This document shows, one piece after another, positions 14,549 to 28,099 of a stretch of 64,000 nt of DNA. The first letter of the stretch is position 1. Each line of letters opens with the position of its first letter. Below the pieces are notes generated by a model. The model saw nothing but the letters and a program-made list of their open reading frames with translations, searched no databases and was not told the DNA's origin. Origin of the DNA: Xylocopa sonorina (taxonomy: Eukaryota; Arthropoda; Insecta; Hymenoptera; Apidae); assembly GCF_050948175.1 (NCBI RefSeq), contig NW_027490112.1, positions 744,001-808,000 on the forward strand. The letters are read 5' to 3'. The translations under genes and the position numbers were made by a program.

Positions 14549-16659
14549 TTCCTTGCAAGGAAATAGCGTTTGCAGATGTCCACGTATTGTAGCAATAGAG
14601 TTCTAATGCTTCTTAAAACGAGATATCGCATCTCATTTCTATGTTTCATGGTAAGATATAATATGATTTGCGAAGTGTTATGCATTCCTCGTCTACACAT
14701 CAAACGAATGTAAATGCGACACTTCCTTGTAAGGAAATAGCGTTTGCAGGTGTCAACGTATCGTAGCAATAGAGTTCTTATGATTCTTAAAACGCGATAT
14801 CGCATCTCATTTATATGTTTCATGGCAAGATATTATATGATTTGCGAAGTGTCATGTTTTCCTCGTCTACACTTCAAATGAATGTAAATGCGACACTTCC
14901 TTGCTAGGAAATAGCGTCTGCACTTCTTAAAACGCGATATCGCATCTCATTTCTATGTTTCATGGTAAGATATAATATGATTTGCGAAGTGTTATGTATT
15001 CCTCGTCTACACTTCAAATGAATGTAAATGCGACACTTCCTTGCTAGGAAATAGCGTCTGCAGATGTCTAGGTATCGTAGCAATAGAGTTCTAATGCTTC
15101 TTAAAACGCGATATCGCATCTCATTTCTATGTTTCATGGTAAGATATAATATGATTTGCGAATTGTTATGTATTCCTCGTCTACACTTCAAATGAATGTA
15201 AATGCGACACTTTCTTGCAAGGAAATAGCGTTTGCAGAAGTCTACGTATCGTAGCAATGGATTTCTGATGCTTCTTAAAACGCGATATCGCATATCATTT
15301 CTATGATTCATGGTAAGATATAATATGATTTGCAAAGTGTCATGTATTCCTCGTCTACACTTCAAATGAATGTAAATGCGACACTTCCCTGCAAGGAAAT
15401 AGCGTTTGCAGATGTCTACGTATCGTAGCAATAGAGTTCATATGATTCTTAAAACGCGATAACGGATCTCATTTCTATGTTTCATGGTAAGATATAATAT
15501 GATTTGCGAAGTGTTATGTATTCCTCGTCTACACTTCAAATGAATGTAAATGCGACACTTTCTTGCAAGGAAATAGCGTTTGCAGAAGTCTACGTATCGT
15601 AGCAATGGATTTCTGATGCTTCTTAAAACGCGATATCGCATATCATTTCTATGATTCATGGTAAGATATAATATGATTTGCAAAGTGTCATGTATTCCTC
15701 GTCTACACTTCAAATGAATGTAAATGCGACACTTCCCTGCAAGGAAATAGCGTTTGCAGATGTCTACGTATCGTAGCAATAGAGTTCATATGATTCTTAA
15801 AACGCGATAACGGATCTCATTTCTATGTTTCATGGTAAGATATAATATGATTTGCGAAGTGTTATGTATTCCTCGTCTACACTTCAAATGAATGTAAATG
15901 CGACACTTCCTTGCAAGGAAATAGCGTTTGCAGATGTCTACGTATCGAAGCAATAGAGTTCAAATGCTTCTTAAAACGAGATATTGCATCTCATATCTAT
16001 GTTTCATGATAAGATATAATATTCATTGCGAAGTGTTATGCATTCCTCGTCTACGATTCAAATGAATGTAAATGCGACACTTCCTTGCAAGGAAATAGCG
16101 TTTGCAGATGTCTACGTATCGTAGCAATGGATTTCTGATGCTTCTTAAAACGCGATATCGCATCTCATTTCTATGTTTCATGGTAAGGTATAATATGATT
16201 TGCGAAGTGTTATGTATTCCTTGTCTACACTTCAAATGAATGTAAATGCGACACTTTCTTGCAAGGAAATAGCGTTTGCAGATGTCTACGTATCGTAGCA
16301 ATTGGTTTCTGATGCTTCTTAAAACGCGATAACGCATCCCATTTCTATGTTTCATGGTAAGATACAATATGATTTGCGAAGTGTCATGTATTCCTCGTCC
16401 ACGCTTCAAATGAATGTAAATGCGACACTTCCTTGCAAGGAAATAGCGTTTGCACATGTCTACCTATCGTAGCAATAGAGTTCTTATGATTCTTAAAACG
16501 CGACATCGGATCTCATTTCTATGTTTCATGGTAAGATATAATATAATTTGCGAAGTGTTATGTATTCCTCGTCTACACTTCAAATGAATGTAAATGCGAC
16601 ACTTCCTTGCTAGGAAATAGCGTCTGCAGATGTCTAGGTATCGTAGCAATAGAGTTCTA

Positions 16660-17910
16660 ATGCTTCTTAAAACGCGATATCGCATCTCATTTCTATGTTT
16701 CATGGTAAGATATAATATGATTTGCGAAGTGTCATGTATTCCTCGTCCAGGCTTCAAATGAATGTAAATGCGACACTTCGTTGCAAGGAAATAGCGTTTG
16801 CAGATGTCTACGTATCGTAGCAATAGAGTTCTTATGATTCTTAAAACGCGATATCGGATCTCATTTCTATGTTTCATGGTAAGATATAATATGATTTGCG
16901 AAGTGTTATGTATTCCTCGTCTACAATTCAAATGAATGTAAATGCGACACTTCCCTGCAAGGAAATAGCGCTTGCAGATGTCTACGTATCGTAGCAATAG
17001 AGTTCTTATGATTCTTAAAACGCGATATCGCATCTCATTTCTATGTTTCATGGTAAGATATAATATGATTTGCGGAGTGTTATGTATTCCTCGTCTACAT
17101 TTCAAATGAATGTAAATGCGACACTTCCTTGCAAGGAAATAGCGTTTGCAAATGTCTACCTATCGTAGCAGTAGTGTTCTAATGCTTCTTAGAACGCGAT
17201 GTCGCATCTCATTTCTATGTTTCATGGTAAGATATAATATGATTTGCGAAGTGTTATGTATTCCTCGTCTACACTTCAAATGAATGTAAATGCGACACTT
17301 CCTTGCCAGGAAATAGCGTTCGCAGTTCTCTACGTATCGAAGAAATAGAGTTCAAATGCTTCTTAAAACGAGATATTGCATCTCATATTTATGTTTCATG
17401 ATAAGATATAATATTCATTGCGAAGTGTTATGCATTCCTCGTCTACGATTCAAATGAATGTAAATGTGACACTTCCTTGCAAGGAAATAGCGTTTGCAGA
17501 TGTCCACGTATTGTAGCAATAGAGTTCTAATGCTTCTTAAAACGAGATATCGCATCTCATTTCTATGTTTCATGGTAAGATATAATATGATTTGCGAAGT
17601 GTTATGCATTCCTCGTCTACACATCAAACGAATGTAAATGCGACACTTCCTTGTAAGGAAATAGCGTTTGCAGGTGTCAACGTATCGTAGCAATAGAGTT
17701 CTTATGATTCTTAAAACGCGATATCGCATCTCATTTACATGTTTCATGGCAAGATATTATATGATTTGCGAAGTGTCATGTTTTCCTCGTCTACACTTCA
17801 AATGAATGTAAATGCGACACTTCCTTGCTAGGAAATAGCGTCTGCACTTCTTAAAACGCGATATCGCATCTCATTTCTATGTTTCATGGTAAGATATAAT
17901 ATGATTTGCG
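16660..17910. repeat. Segment duplicated at +3446 bp, first copy
   Basis: This 1.25 kb segment recurs at about 20110-21360. The offset is exactly 20 monomers minus the 34 bp deletion (3480 - 34). A shared marker is CCTCGTCCAGGCTTC, starting at 16741 and 20187. Shared rare features include TTTGCAAATGTCTACC, GCGTTCGCAGTTCTC and the 34 bp-deleted monomer at the right edge. A few substitutions separate the copies (for example TTGTAAGG near 17651 and TTGCAAGG near 21097). Similarity is lost on both sides within about 60 bp. Confidence 0.85.
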
Positions 17911-20109
17911 AAGTGTTATGTATTCCTCGTCTACACTTCAAATGAATGTAAATGCGACACTTCCTTGCTAGGAAATAGCGTCTGCAGATGTCTAGGTATC
18001 GTAGCAATAGAGTTCTAATGCTTCTTAAAACGCGATATCGCATCTCATTTCTATGTTTCATGGTAAGATATAATATGATTTGCGAAGTGTTATGTATTCC
18101 TCGTCTACACTTCAAATGAATGTAAATGCGACACTTTCTTGCAAGGAAATAGCGTTTGCAGAAGTCTGCGTATCGTAGCAATAGAGTTCATATGATTCTT
18201 AAAACGCGATAACGGATCTCATTTCTATGTTTCATGGTAAGATATAATATGATTTGCGAAGTGTTATGTATTCCTCGTCTACACTTCAAATGAATGTAAA
18301 TGCGACACTTCCTTGCAAGGAAATAGCGTTTGCAGATGTCTACGTATCGAAGCAATAGAGTTCAAATGCTTCTTAAAACGAGATATTGCATCTCATATCT
18401 ATGTTTCATGATAAGATATAATATTCATTGCGAAGTGTTATGCATTCCTCGTCTACGATTCAAATGAATGTTAATGTGACACTTCCTTGCAAGGAAATAG
18501 CGTTTGCAGATGTCCACGTATTGTAGCAATAGAGTTCTAATGCTTCTTAAAACGAGATATCGCATCTCATTTCTATGTTTCATGGTAAGGTATAATATTA
18601 TTTGCGAAGTGTTATGTATACGTCGTCTACACTTCAAATGAATGTAAATGCGACACTTTCTTGCAAGGAAATAGCGTTTGCAGATGTCTACGTATCGTAG
18701 CAATGGATTTCTGCTGCTTCTTTAAACGCGATATCGCATCTCATTTCTATGTTTCATGGTAAGGTATAATATGATTTGCGAAGTGTTATGTATTCCTTGT
18801 CTACACTTCAAATGAATGTAAATGCGACACTTTCTTGCAAGGAAATAGCGTTTGCAGATGTCTACGTATCGTAGCAATTGGTTTCTGATGCTTCTTAAAA
18901 CGCGATAACGCATCCGATTTCTATGTTTCATGGTAAGATATAATATGATTTGCGAAGTGTCATGTATTCCTCGTCCACGCTTCAAATGAATGTAAATGCG
19001 ACACTTCCTTGCAAGGAAATAGCGTTTGCACATGTCTACGTATCGTAGCAATAGAGTTCTTATGATTCTTAAAACGCGACATCGGATCTCATTTCTATGT
19101 TTCATGGTAAGATATAATATAATTTGCGAAGTGTTATGTATTCCTCGTCTACACTTCAAATGAATGTAAATGCGACACTTCCTTGCTAGGAAATAGCGTC
19201 TGCAGATGTCTAGGTATCGTAGCAATAGAGTTCTAATGCTTCTTAAAACGCGATATCGCATCTCATTTCTATGTTTCATGGTAAGATATAGTATGATTTG
19301 CGAAGTGTCATGTATTCCTCGTCCACGCTTCAAATGAATGTAAATGCGACACTTCCTTGCAAGGAAATAGCGTTTGCAGATGTCTACGTATCGTAGCAAT
19401 AGAGTTCTTATGATTCTTAAAACGCGATATCGGATTTCATTTCTATGTTTCATGGTAAGATATAATATGATTTGCGAAGTGTTATGTTTTCCTCGTCTAC
19501 ACTTCAAATGAATGTAAATGCGACACTTCCTTGCTAGGAAATAGCGTCTGCAGATGTCTAGGTATCGTAGCAATAGAGTTCTAATGCTTCTTAAAACGCG
19601 ATATCGCATCTCATTTCTATGTTTCATGGTAAGATATAATATGATTTGCGAAGTGTCATGTATTCCTCGTCCACGCTTCAAATGAATGTAAATGCCACAC
19701 TTCCTTCCAAGGAAATACCGTTTGCAGATGTCTACGTATCGTAGCAATAGAGTTCTTATGATTCTTAAAACGCGATATCGGATCTAATTTCAATGTTTCA
19801 TTGTAAGATATAATATGATTTGCGAAGTGTTATGTATTCCTCGTCTACACTTCAAATGAATGTAAATGCGACACTTTCTTGCAAGGAAATAGCGTTTGCC
19901 GATGTCTACGTATCGTAGCAATGGATTTCTGCTGCTTCTTAAAACGCGATATCGCATCTCACTTCTATGATTCATGGTAAGATATAATATGATTTGCGAA
20001 GTGTCATGTATTCCTCGTCTACACTTCAAATGAATGTAAATGCGACACTTCGCTGCAAGGAAATAGCGTTTCCAGATGTCTACGTATCGTAGCAATAGAG
20101 TTCTTATGA

Positions 20110-21360
20110 TTCTTAAAACGCGATATCGCATCTCATTTCTATGTTTCATGGTAAGATATAATATGATTTGCGAAGTGTCATGTATTCCTCGTCCAGGCTT
20201 CAAATGAATGTAAATGCGACACTTCGTTGCAAGGAAATAGCGTTTGCAGATGTCTACGTATCGTAGCAATAGAGTTCTTATGATTCTTAAAACGCGATAT
20301 CGGATCTCATTTCTATGTTTCATGGTAAGATATAATATGATTTGCGAAGTGTTATGTATTCCTCGTCTACAATTCAAATGAATGTAAATGCGACACTTCC
20401 CTGCAAGGAAATAGCGTTTGCAGATGTCTACGTATCGTAGCAATAGAGTTCTTATGATTCTTAAAACGCGATATCGCATCTCATTTCTATGTTTCATGGT
20501 AAGATATAATATGATTTGCGGAGTGTTATGTATTCCTCGTCTACATTTCAAATGAATGTAAATGCGACACTTCCTTGCAAGGAAATAGCGTTTGCAAATG
20601 TCTACCTATCGTAGCAGTAGTGTTCTAATGCTTCTTAGAACGCGATGTCGCATCTCATTTCTATGTTTCATGGTAAGATATAATATGATTTGCGAAGTGT
20701 TATGTATTCCTCGTCTACACTTCAAATGAATGTAAATGCGACACTTCCTTGCCAGGAAATAGCGTTCGCAGTTCTCTACGGATCGAAGAAATAGAGTTCA
20801 AATGCTTCTTAAAACGAGATATTGCATCTCATATCTATGTTTCATGATAAGATATAATATTCATTGCGAAGTGTTATGCATTCCTCGTCTACGATTCAAA
20901 TGAATGTAAATGTGACACTTCCTTGCAAGGAAATAGCGTTTGCAGATGTCCACGTATTGTAGCAATAGAGTTCTAATGCTTCTTAAAACGAGATATCGCA
21001 TCTCATTTCTATGTTTCATGGTAAGATATAATATGATTTGCGAAGTGTTATGCATTCCTCGTCTACACATCAAACGAATGTAAATGCGACACTTCCTTGC
21101 AAGGAAATAGCGATTGCAGGTGTCAACGCATCGTAGCAATAGAGTTCTTATGATTCTTAAAACGCGATATCGCATCTCATTTATATGTTTCATGGCAAGA
21201 TATTATATGATTTGCGAAGTGTCATGTTTTCCTCGTCTACACTTCAAATGAATGTAAATGCGACACTTCCTTGCTAGGAAATAGCGTTTGCACTTCTTAA
21301 AACGCGATATCGCATCTCATTTCTATGTTTCATGGTAAGATATAATATGATTTGCGAAGT
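20110..21360. repeat. Segment duplicated at +3446 bp, second copy
   Basis: Second copy of the segment at 16660-17910; see that entry. It ends near 21.36 kb, just after a 34 bp-deleted monomer, where zone II gives way to zone III. Confidence 0.85.
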
Positions 21361-24300
21361 GTCATGTATTCCTCGTCAACACTTCAAATGAATGTAAATG
21401 CGACACTTTCTTGCAAGGAAATAGCGTTTGCAGAAGTCTACGTATCGTAGCAATAGAGTTCTAATACTTCTTAAAACGCGATATCGCATCTCATTTCTAT
21501 GATTCATGGTAAGATATAATATGATTTGCGAAGTGTTATGTATTCCTCGTCTACACTTCAAATGAATGTAAATGCGACACTTTCTTGCAAGGAAATAGCG
21601 TTTGCAGAAGTCTACGTATCGTAGCAATAGAGTTCTAATACTTCTTAAAACGCGATATCGCATCTCATTTCTATGTTTCATGATAAGATATAATATGATT
21701 TGCGAAGTGTTATGCGTTCCTCGTCTATGATTCAAATGAATGTAAATGCGACACTCCCTTGCAAGGAAATAGCATTTGCACATGTCTACGTATCGTAGCA
21801 ATAGAGTTCAAATGCTTCTTAAAACGAGATATTGCATCTCATATCTATGTTTCATGGTAAGATATAATATTCATTGCGAAGTGTTATGCATTCCTCGTCT
21901 ACGATTCAAATGAATGTAAATGCGACACTTCCTTGCAAGGAAATAGCGTTTGCAGATGTCTGCGTATCGTAGCAATTGAATTCTTATGATTCTTAAATCG
22001 CGATATTGCATCTCATTTCTATGTTTCATGGTACGATTCAAATGAATGTAAATGCGACACTTCCTTGCAAGGAAATAGCGTCTGCAGATGTCTAGGTATC
22101 GTAGCAATAGTGTTCTAATGCTTCTTAAAACGCGATATCGCATCTCATTTCTATGTTTCATGGTAAGATATAATATGGTTTGCGAAGTGTCATGTATTCC
22201 TCGTCTACACTTCAAATGAATGTAAATGCGACACTTCCTTCCTAGGAAATAGCGTCTGCAGATGTCTAGGTATCGTAGCAATAGATTTCTAATGCTTCTT
22301 AAAACGCGATATCGCATCTCATTTCTATGTTTCATGGTAAGATATAATATGATTTGCGAAGTGTTATGTATTCCTCGTCTACACTTCAAATGAATGTAAA
22401 TGCGACACTTCCTTGCTAGGAAATAGCGTCTGCAGATGTCTAGGTATCGTAGCAATACAGTTCCAATGCTTCTTAAAACGCGATATCGCATCTCATTTCT
22501 ATGTTTCATGGTAAGATATAATATGATTTGCGAAGTGTTATGCTTTCCTCGTCTACACATCAAACGAATGTAAATGCGACACTTCCTTGCAAGGAAATAG
22601 CGTTTGCAGGTGTCAAAGTATCGTAGCAATTGTGTTCTAATGCTTCTTAAAACGCGATATCGCATCTCATTTCTATGTTTCATGGTAAGATATAATATGA
22701 TTTGCGAAGTGTTATGTATTCCTCGTCTACACTTCAAATGAATGTAAATGCGACACTTCCTTGCTAGGGAATAGCGTCTGCAGATGTCTAGGTATCGTAG
22801 CAATAGAGTTCTAATGCTTCTTAAAACGCGATATCGCATCTCATTTCTATGTTTCATGGTAAGATATAATATGATTTGCGAAGTGTTATGTATTCCTCGT
22901 CTACACTTCAAATGAATGTAAATGCGACACTTCCTTGCAAGGAAATAGCGTTTGCAGGTGTCAAAGTATCGTAGCAATAGTGTTCTAATGCTTCTTAAAA
23001 CGCGATATCGCATCTCATTTCTATGTTTCATGGTAAGATATAATATGATTTGCGAAGTGTCATGTATTCCTCGTCTACACTTCAAATGAATGTAAATGCG
23101 ACACTTCCTTGCAAGGAAATAGCGTTTGCAGATGTCTAGGTATCGTAGCAATTGAGTTATAATGCTTCTTAAAACGCGATATCGCATCTCATTTCTATGT
23201 TTCATGGTAAGATATAATATGATTTGCGAAGTGTTATGTATTCCTCGTCTACACTTCAAATGAATGTAAATGCGACACTTCCTTGCAAGGAAATAGCGTT
23301 TGCAGATGTCTACCTATCGTAGCAATAGTGTTCTAATGCTTCTTAAAACGCGATATCGCATCTCATTTCTATGTTTCATGGTAAGATATAATATGATTTG
23401 CGAAGTGTCATGTATTCCTCGTCTACACTTCAAATGAATGTAAATGCGACACTTCCTTGCTAGGAAATAGCGTCTGCACTACTTAAAACGCGATATCGCA
23501 TCTCATTTCTATGTTTCATGGTAAGATATAATATGATTTGCGAAGTGTCATGTATTCCTCGTCAACACTTCAAATGAATGTAAATGCGACACTTTCTTGC
23601 AAGGAAATAGCGTTTGCAGAAGTCTACGTATCGTAGCAATAGAGTTCTAATACTTCTTAAAACGCGATATCGCATCTCATTTCTATGATTCATGGTAAGA
23701 TATAATATGATTTGCGAAGTGCTATGTATTCCTCGTCTACACTTCAAATGAATGTAAATGCGACACTTTCTTGCAAGCAAATAGCGTTTGCAGAAGTCTA
23801 CGTATCGTAGCAATAGAGTTCTAATACTTCTTAAAACGCGATATCGCATCTCATTTCTATGTTTCATGATAAGATATAATATGATTTGCGAAGTGTTATG
23901 CGTTCCTCGTCTATGATTCAAATGAATGTAAATGCAACACTCCCTTGCAAGGAAATAGCATTTGCACATGTCTACGTATCGTAGCAATAGAGTTCAAATG
24001 CTTCTTAAAACGAGATATTGCATCTCATATCTATGTTTCATGGTAAGATATAATATTCATTGCGAAGTGTTATGCATTCCTCGTCTACGATTCAAATGAA
24101 TGTAAATGCGACACTTCCTTGCAAGGAAATAGCGTTTGCAGATGTCTGCGTATCGTAGCAATAGAATTCTTATGATTCTTAAATCGCGATATTGCATCTC
24201 ATTTCTATGTTTCACGGTACGATTCAAATGAATGTAAATGCGACACTTCCTTGCAAGGAAATAGCGTCTGCAGATGTCTAGGTATCGTAGCAATAGTGTT

Positions 24301-26509
24301 CTAATGCTTCTTAAAACGCGATATCGCATCTCATTTCAATATTTCATAGTAAGATATAATATGATTTGCAAAGTGATATGTATTCCTCTTCTACACTTCA
24401 AATGAATGTGAATGCGTCACTTCCTCGCTAGGAAATAGCGTTTGCAGATGTCTACGTATCGTAGCAATAGATTTCTAATGCTCGTTAAAACGCGATATCG
24501 CATCTCATTTCTATGTTTCATGGTAAGATATAATATGGTTTGCGAAGTGTCATGTATTCCTCGTCTACACTTCAAATGAATGTAAATGCGACACTTCCTT
24601 GCTAGGAAATAGCGTCTGCAGATGTCTAGGTATCGTAGCAATAGATTTCTAATGCTTCTTAAAACGCGATATCGCATCTCATTTCTATGTTTCATGGTAA
24701 GATATAATATGATTTGCGAAGTGTTATGTATTCCTCGTCTACACTTCAAATGAATGTAAATGCGACACTTCCTTGCTAGGAAATAGCGTCTGCAGATGTC
24801 TAGGTATCGTAGCAATACAGTTCCAATGCTTCTTAAAACGCGATATCGCATCTCATTTCTATGTTTCATGGTAAGATATAATATGATTTGCGAAGTGTTA
24901 TGCATTCCTCGTCTACACATCAAACGAATGTAAATGCGACACTTCCTTGCAAGGAAATAGCGTTTGCAGGTGTCAAAGTATCGTAGCAATAGTGTTCTAA
25001 TGCTTCTTAAAACGCGATATCGCATCTCATTTCTATGTTTCATGGTAAGATATAATATGATTTGCGAAGTGTCATGTATTCCTCGTCTACACTTCAAATG
25101 AATGTAAATGCGACACTTCCTTGCAAGGAAATAGCGTTTGCAGATGTCTAGGTATCGTAGCAATTGAGTTATAATGCTTCTTAAAACGCGATATCGCATC
25201 TCATTTCTATGTTTCATGGTAAGATATAATATGATTTGCGAAGTGTTATGTATTCCTCGTCTACACTTCAAATGAATGTAAATGCGACACTTCCTTGCTA
25301 GGGAATAGCGTCTGCAGATGTCTAGGTATCGTAGCAATAGAGTTCTAATGCTTCTTAAAACGCGATATCGCATCTCATTTCTATGTTTCATGGTAAGATA
25401 TAATATGATTTGCGAAGTGTTATGTATTCCTCGTCTACACTTCAAATGAATGTAAATGCGACACTTCCTTGCTAGGAAATAGCGTCTGCAGATGTCTAGG
25501 TATCGTAGCAATACAGTTCCAATGCTTCTTAAAACGCGATATCGCATCTCATTTCCATGTTTCATGGTAAGATATAATATGATTTGCGAAGTGTTATGCG
25601 TTCCTCGTCTATGATTCAAATGAATGTAAATGCGACACTCCCTTGCAAGGAAATAGCATTTGCACATGTCTACGTATCGTAGCAATAGAGTTCAAATGCT
25701 TCTTAAAACGAGATATTGCATCTCATATCTATGTTTCATGGTAAGATGTAATATTCATTGCGAAGTGTTATGCATTCCTCGTCTACGATTCAAATGAATG
25801 TAAATGCGACACTTCCTTGCAAGGAAATAGCGTTTGCAGATGTCTGCGTATCGTAGCAATAGAATTCTTATGATTCTTAAATCGCGATATTGCATCTCAT
25901 TTCTATGTTTCATGGTACGATTCAAATGAATGTAAATGCGACACTTCCTTGCAAGGAAATAGCGTCTGCAGATATCTAGGTATCGTAGCAATAGTGTTCT
26001 AATGCTTCTTAAAACGCGATATCGCATCTCATTTCAATATTTCATGGTAAGATATAATATGATTTGCAAAGTGATATGTATTCCTCTTCTACACTTCAAA
26101 TGAATGTGAATGCGTCACTTCCTCGCTAGGAAATAGCGTTTGCAGATGACTACGTATCGTAGCAATAGATTTCTGATGCTCGTTAAAACGCGATATCGCA
26201 TCTCATTTCTATGTTTCATGGTAAGATATAATATGGTTTGCGAAGTGTCATGTATTCCTCGTCTACACTTCAAATGAATGTAAATGCGACACTTCCTTGC
26301 TAGGAAATAGCGTCTGCAGATGTCTAGGTATCGTAGCAATAGATTTCTAATGCTTCTTAAAACGCGATATCGCATCTCATTTCTATGTTTCATGGTAAGA
26401 TATAATATTCATTGCGAAGTGTTATCCTTTCCTCGTCTACGATTCAAATGAATGTAAATGCGACACTTCCTTGCAAGGAAATAGCGTTTGCAGATGTCTA
26501 CGTATCGTA

Positions 26510-27820
26510 GCAATAGAGTTCTTATGATTCTTAAAACGCGATATCGCATCTCATTTCTATGTTTCATGGTAAGATATAATATGATTTGCGAAGTGTTATG
26601 TATTCCTCGTCAACACTTCAAATGAATGTGAATGCGACACTTCCTCGCTAGGAAATGGCGTTTGCAGATGTCTACGTATCGTAGCAATAGATTTCTAATG
26701 CTTCTTAGAACGCGATATCGCATCTCATTTCTATGTTTCGTGGTAAGATATAATATGATTTGCGAAGTGTCATGTATTCCACGTCTACACTTCAAATGAA
26801 CGTAAATGCGACACTACCTTGCTAGGAAATAGCGTCTGCAGATGTATAGGTATCGTAGCAATAGAGTTCTAATGCTTCTTAAAACGCGATATCGCATCTC
26901 ATTTCTATGTTTCATGGTAAGATATAATATGATTTGCGAAGTGTTATGTATTCCTCGTCTACACTTCAAATGAATGTAAATGCGACACTTTCTTGCAAGG
27001 ATATAGCGTTTGCTGATGTCTACGTATCATAGCAATGGATTTCTGATGCTTCTTAAAACGCGATTTCGCATCTCACTTCTATGATTCATGGTAAGATATA
27101 ATATGATTTGCGAAGTGTCATGTATTCCTCGTGTACACTTCAAATGAATGTAAATGCGACACTTCCCTGCATGGAAATAGCGTTTGCAGATGTCTACTCA
27201 TCGTAGCAATGGATTTCTGATGCTTCTTAAAACGCGATAACGCATCTCATTTCTGTGTTTCATGGTAAGATATAATATGATTTGCGAAGTGCCATGTATT
27301 CCTCGTCCACGCTTCAAATGAATGTAAATGCGACACTTTCTTGCAAGGAAATAGCGTTTGCAGATGTCTACGTATCGTAGCAATGGAGTTCTTATGATTC
27401 TTAAAACGCGATATCGCATCTCATTTCTATGTTTCATGGTAAGATATAATATGATTTGCGAAGTGTTATGTATTCCTCGTCAACACTTCAAATGAATGTG
27501 AATGCGACACTTCCTCGCTAGGAAATGGCGTTTGCAGATGTCTACGTATCGTAGCAATAGATTTCTAATGCTTCTTAGAACGCGATATCGCATCTCATTT
27601 CTATGTTTCGTGGTAAGATATAATATGATTTGCGAAGTGTCATGTATTCCACGTCTACACTTCAAATGAACGTAAATGCGACACTACCTTGCTAGGAAAT
27701 AGCGTCTGCAGATGTATAGGTATCGTAGCAATAGAGTTCTAATGCTTCTTAAAACGCGATATCGCATCTCATTTCTATGTTTCATGGTAAGATATAATAT
27801 GATTTGCGAAGTGTTATGTA
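26510..27820. repeat. 5-monomer (870 bp) offset duplication
   Basis: The segment 26510-26950 recurs at 27380-27820, 870 bp (5 x 174) away. Shared private variants are CCTCGTCAACACTTC, GGAAATGGCG, TTTCGTGG, CACTACCTTGCTAGG and GATGTATAGG. The flanks differ (GCAATAGAG against GCAATGGAG on the left; TTCCTCG against TTCCACG on the right), giving approximate breakpoints. Confidence 0.88.
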
Positions 27821-28099
27821 TTCCACGTCTACACTTCAAATGAATGTAAATGCGACACTTCCTTGCTAGGAAATAGCGTCTGCAGATGTCTAGGTATCGT
27901 AGCAATAGAGTTCTTATGATTCTTATAACGCGTTATCGCATCTCATTTCTATGTTTCATGGTAAGATATAATATGATTTGCGAAGTGTTATGTATTCCTC
28001 GTCTACACTTCAAATGAATGTAAATGCGACACTTTCTTGCAAGGATATAGCGTTTGCTGATGTCTACGTATCATAGCAATGGATTTCTGATGCTTCTTA

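Larger units (their letters stand above)
7190..21375. repeat. Zone II: block tagged by 34 bp-deleted monomers
   Basis: About 82 monomers. The zone is defined by repeated occurrence of a monomer lacking 34 bp between GCGTCTGCA and CTTCTTAAAA. It contains a 16-monomer higher-order repeat of 2750 bp on the left (7.19-13.5 kb) and rearranged relatives of it on the right, in which the same landmark monomers recur at 2750, 2576, 2924 and 3446 bp. Each of these distances is a whole number of monomers (16, 15, 17, 20) minus 34 bp. A local 2-monomer (348 bp) duplication lies at about 15.2-15.8 kb. No gene is present. Confidence 0.85.
8518..23600. repeat. Monomers with a 34 bp internal deletion (6 copies)
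   Basis: In six monomers 34 bp (offsets 30-63 of a normal monomer) are missing, joining TCTGCA directly to CTTCTTAA or CTACTTAA. The retained right-hand side begins near 8551, 11301, 14921, 17845, 21291 and 23477. I see no microhomology at the junction. The deletion removes the small hairpin at offset 32-44 and shifts the minus-strand frame. The identical breakpoint shows all six descend from one event spread by duplication; spacings are 16, 21, 17, 20 and 13 monomers minus the deletion lengths. None occurs outside 8.5-23.5 kb. Confidence 0.95.

Noticed and set aside
22031..22034. The 42 bp deletion as selected frame maintenance (multiple of three)
   Set aside because: The 34 bp deletion and the 1-2 bp indels are also tolerated and some are amplified, so the in-frame length is more simply coincidence with a 2 bp microhomology event.
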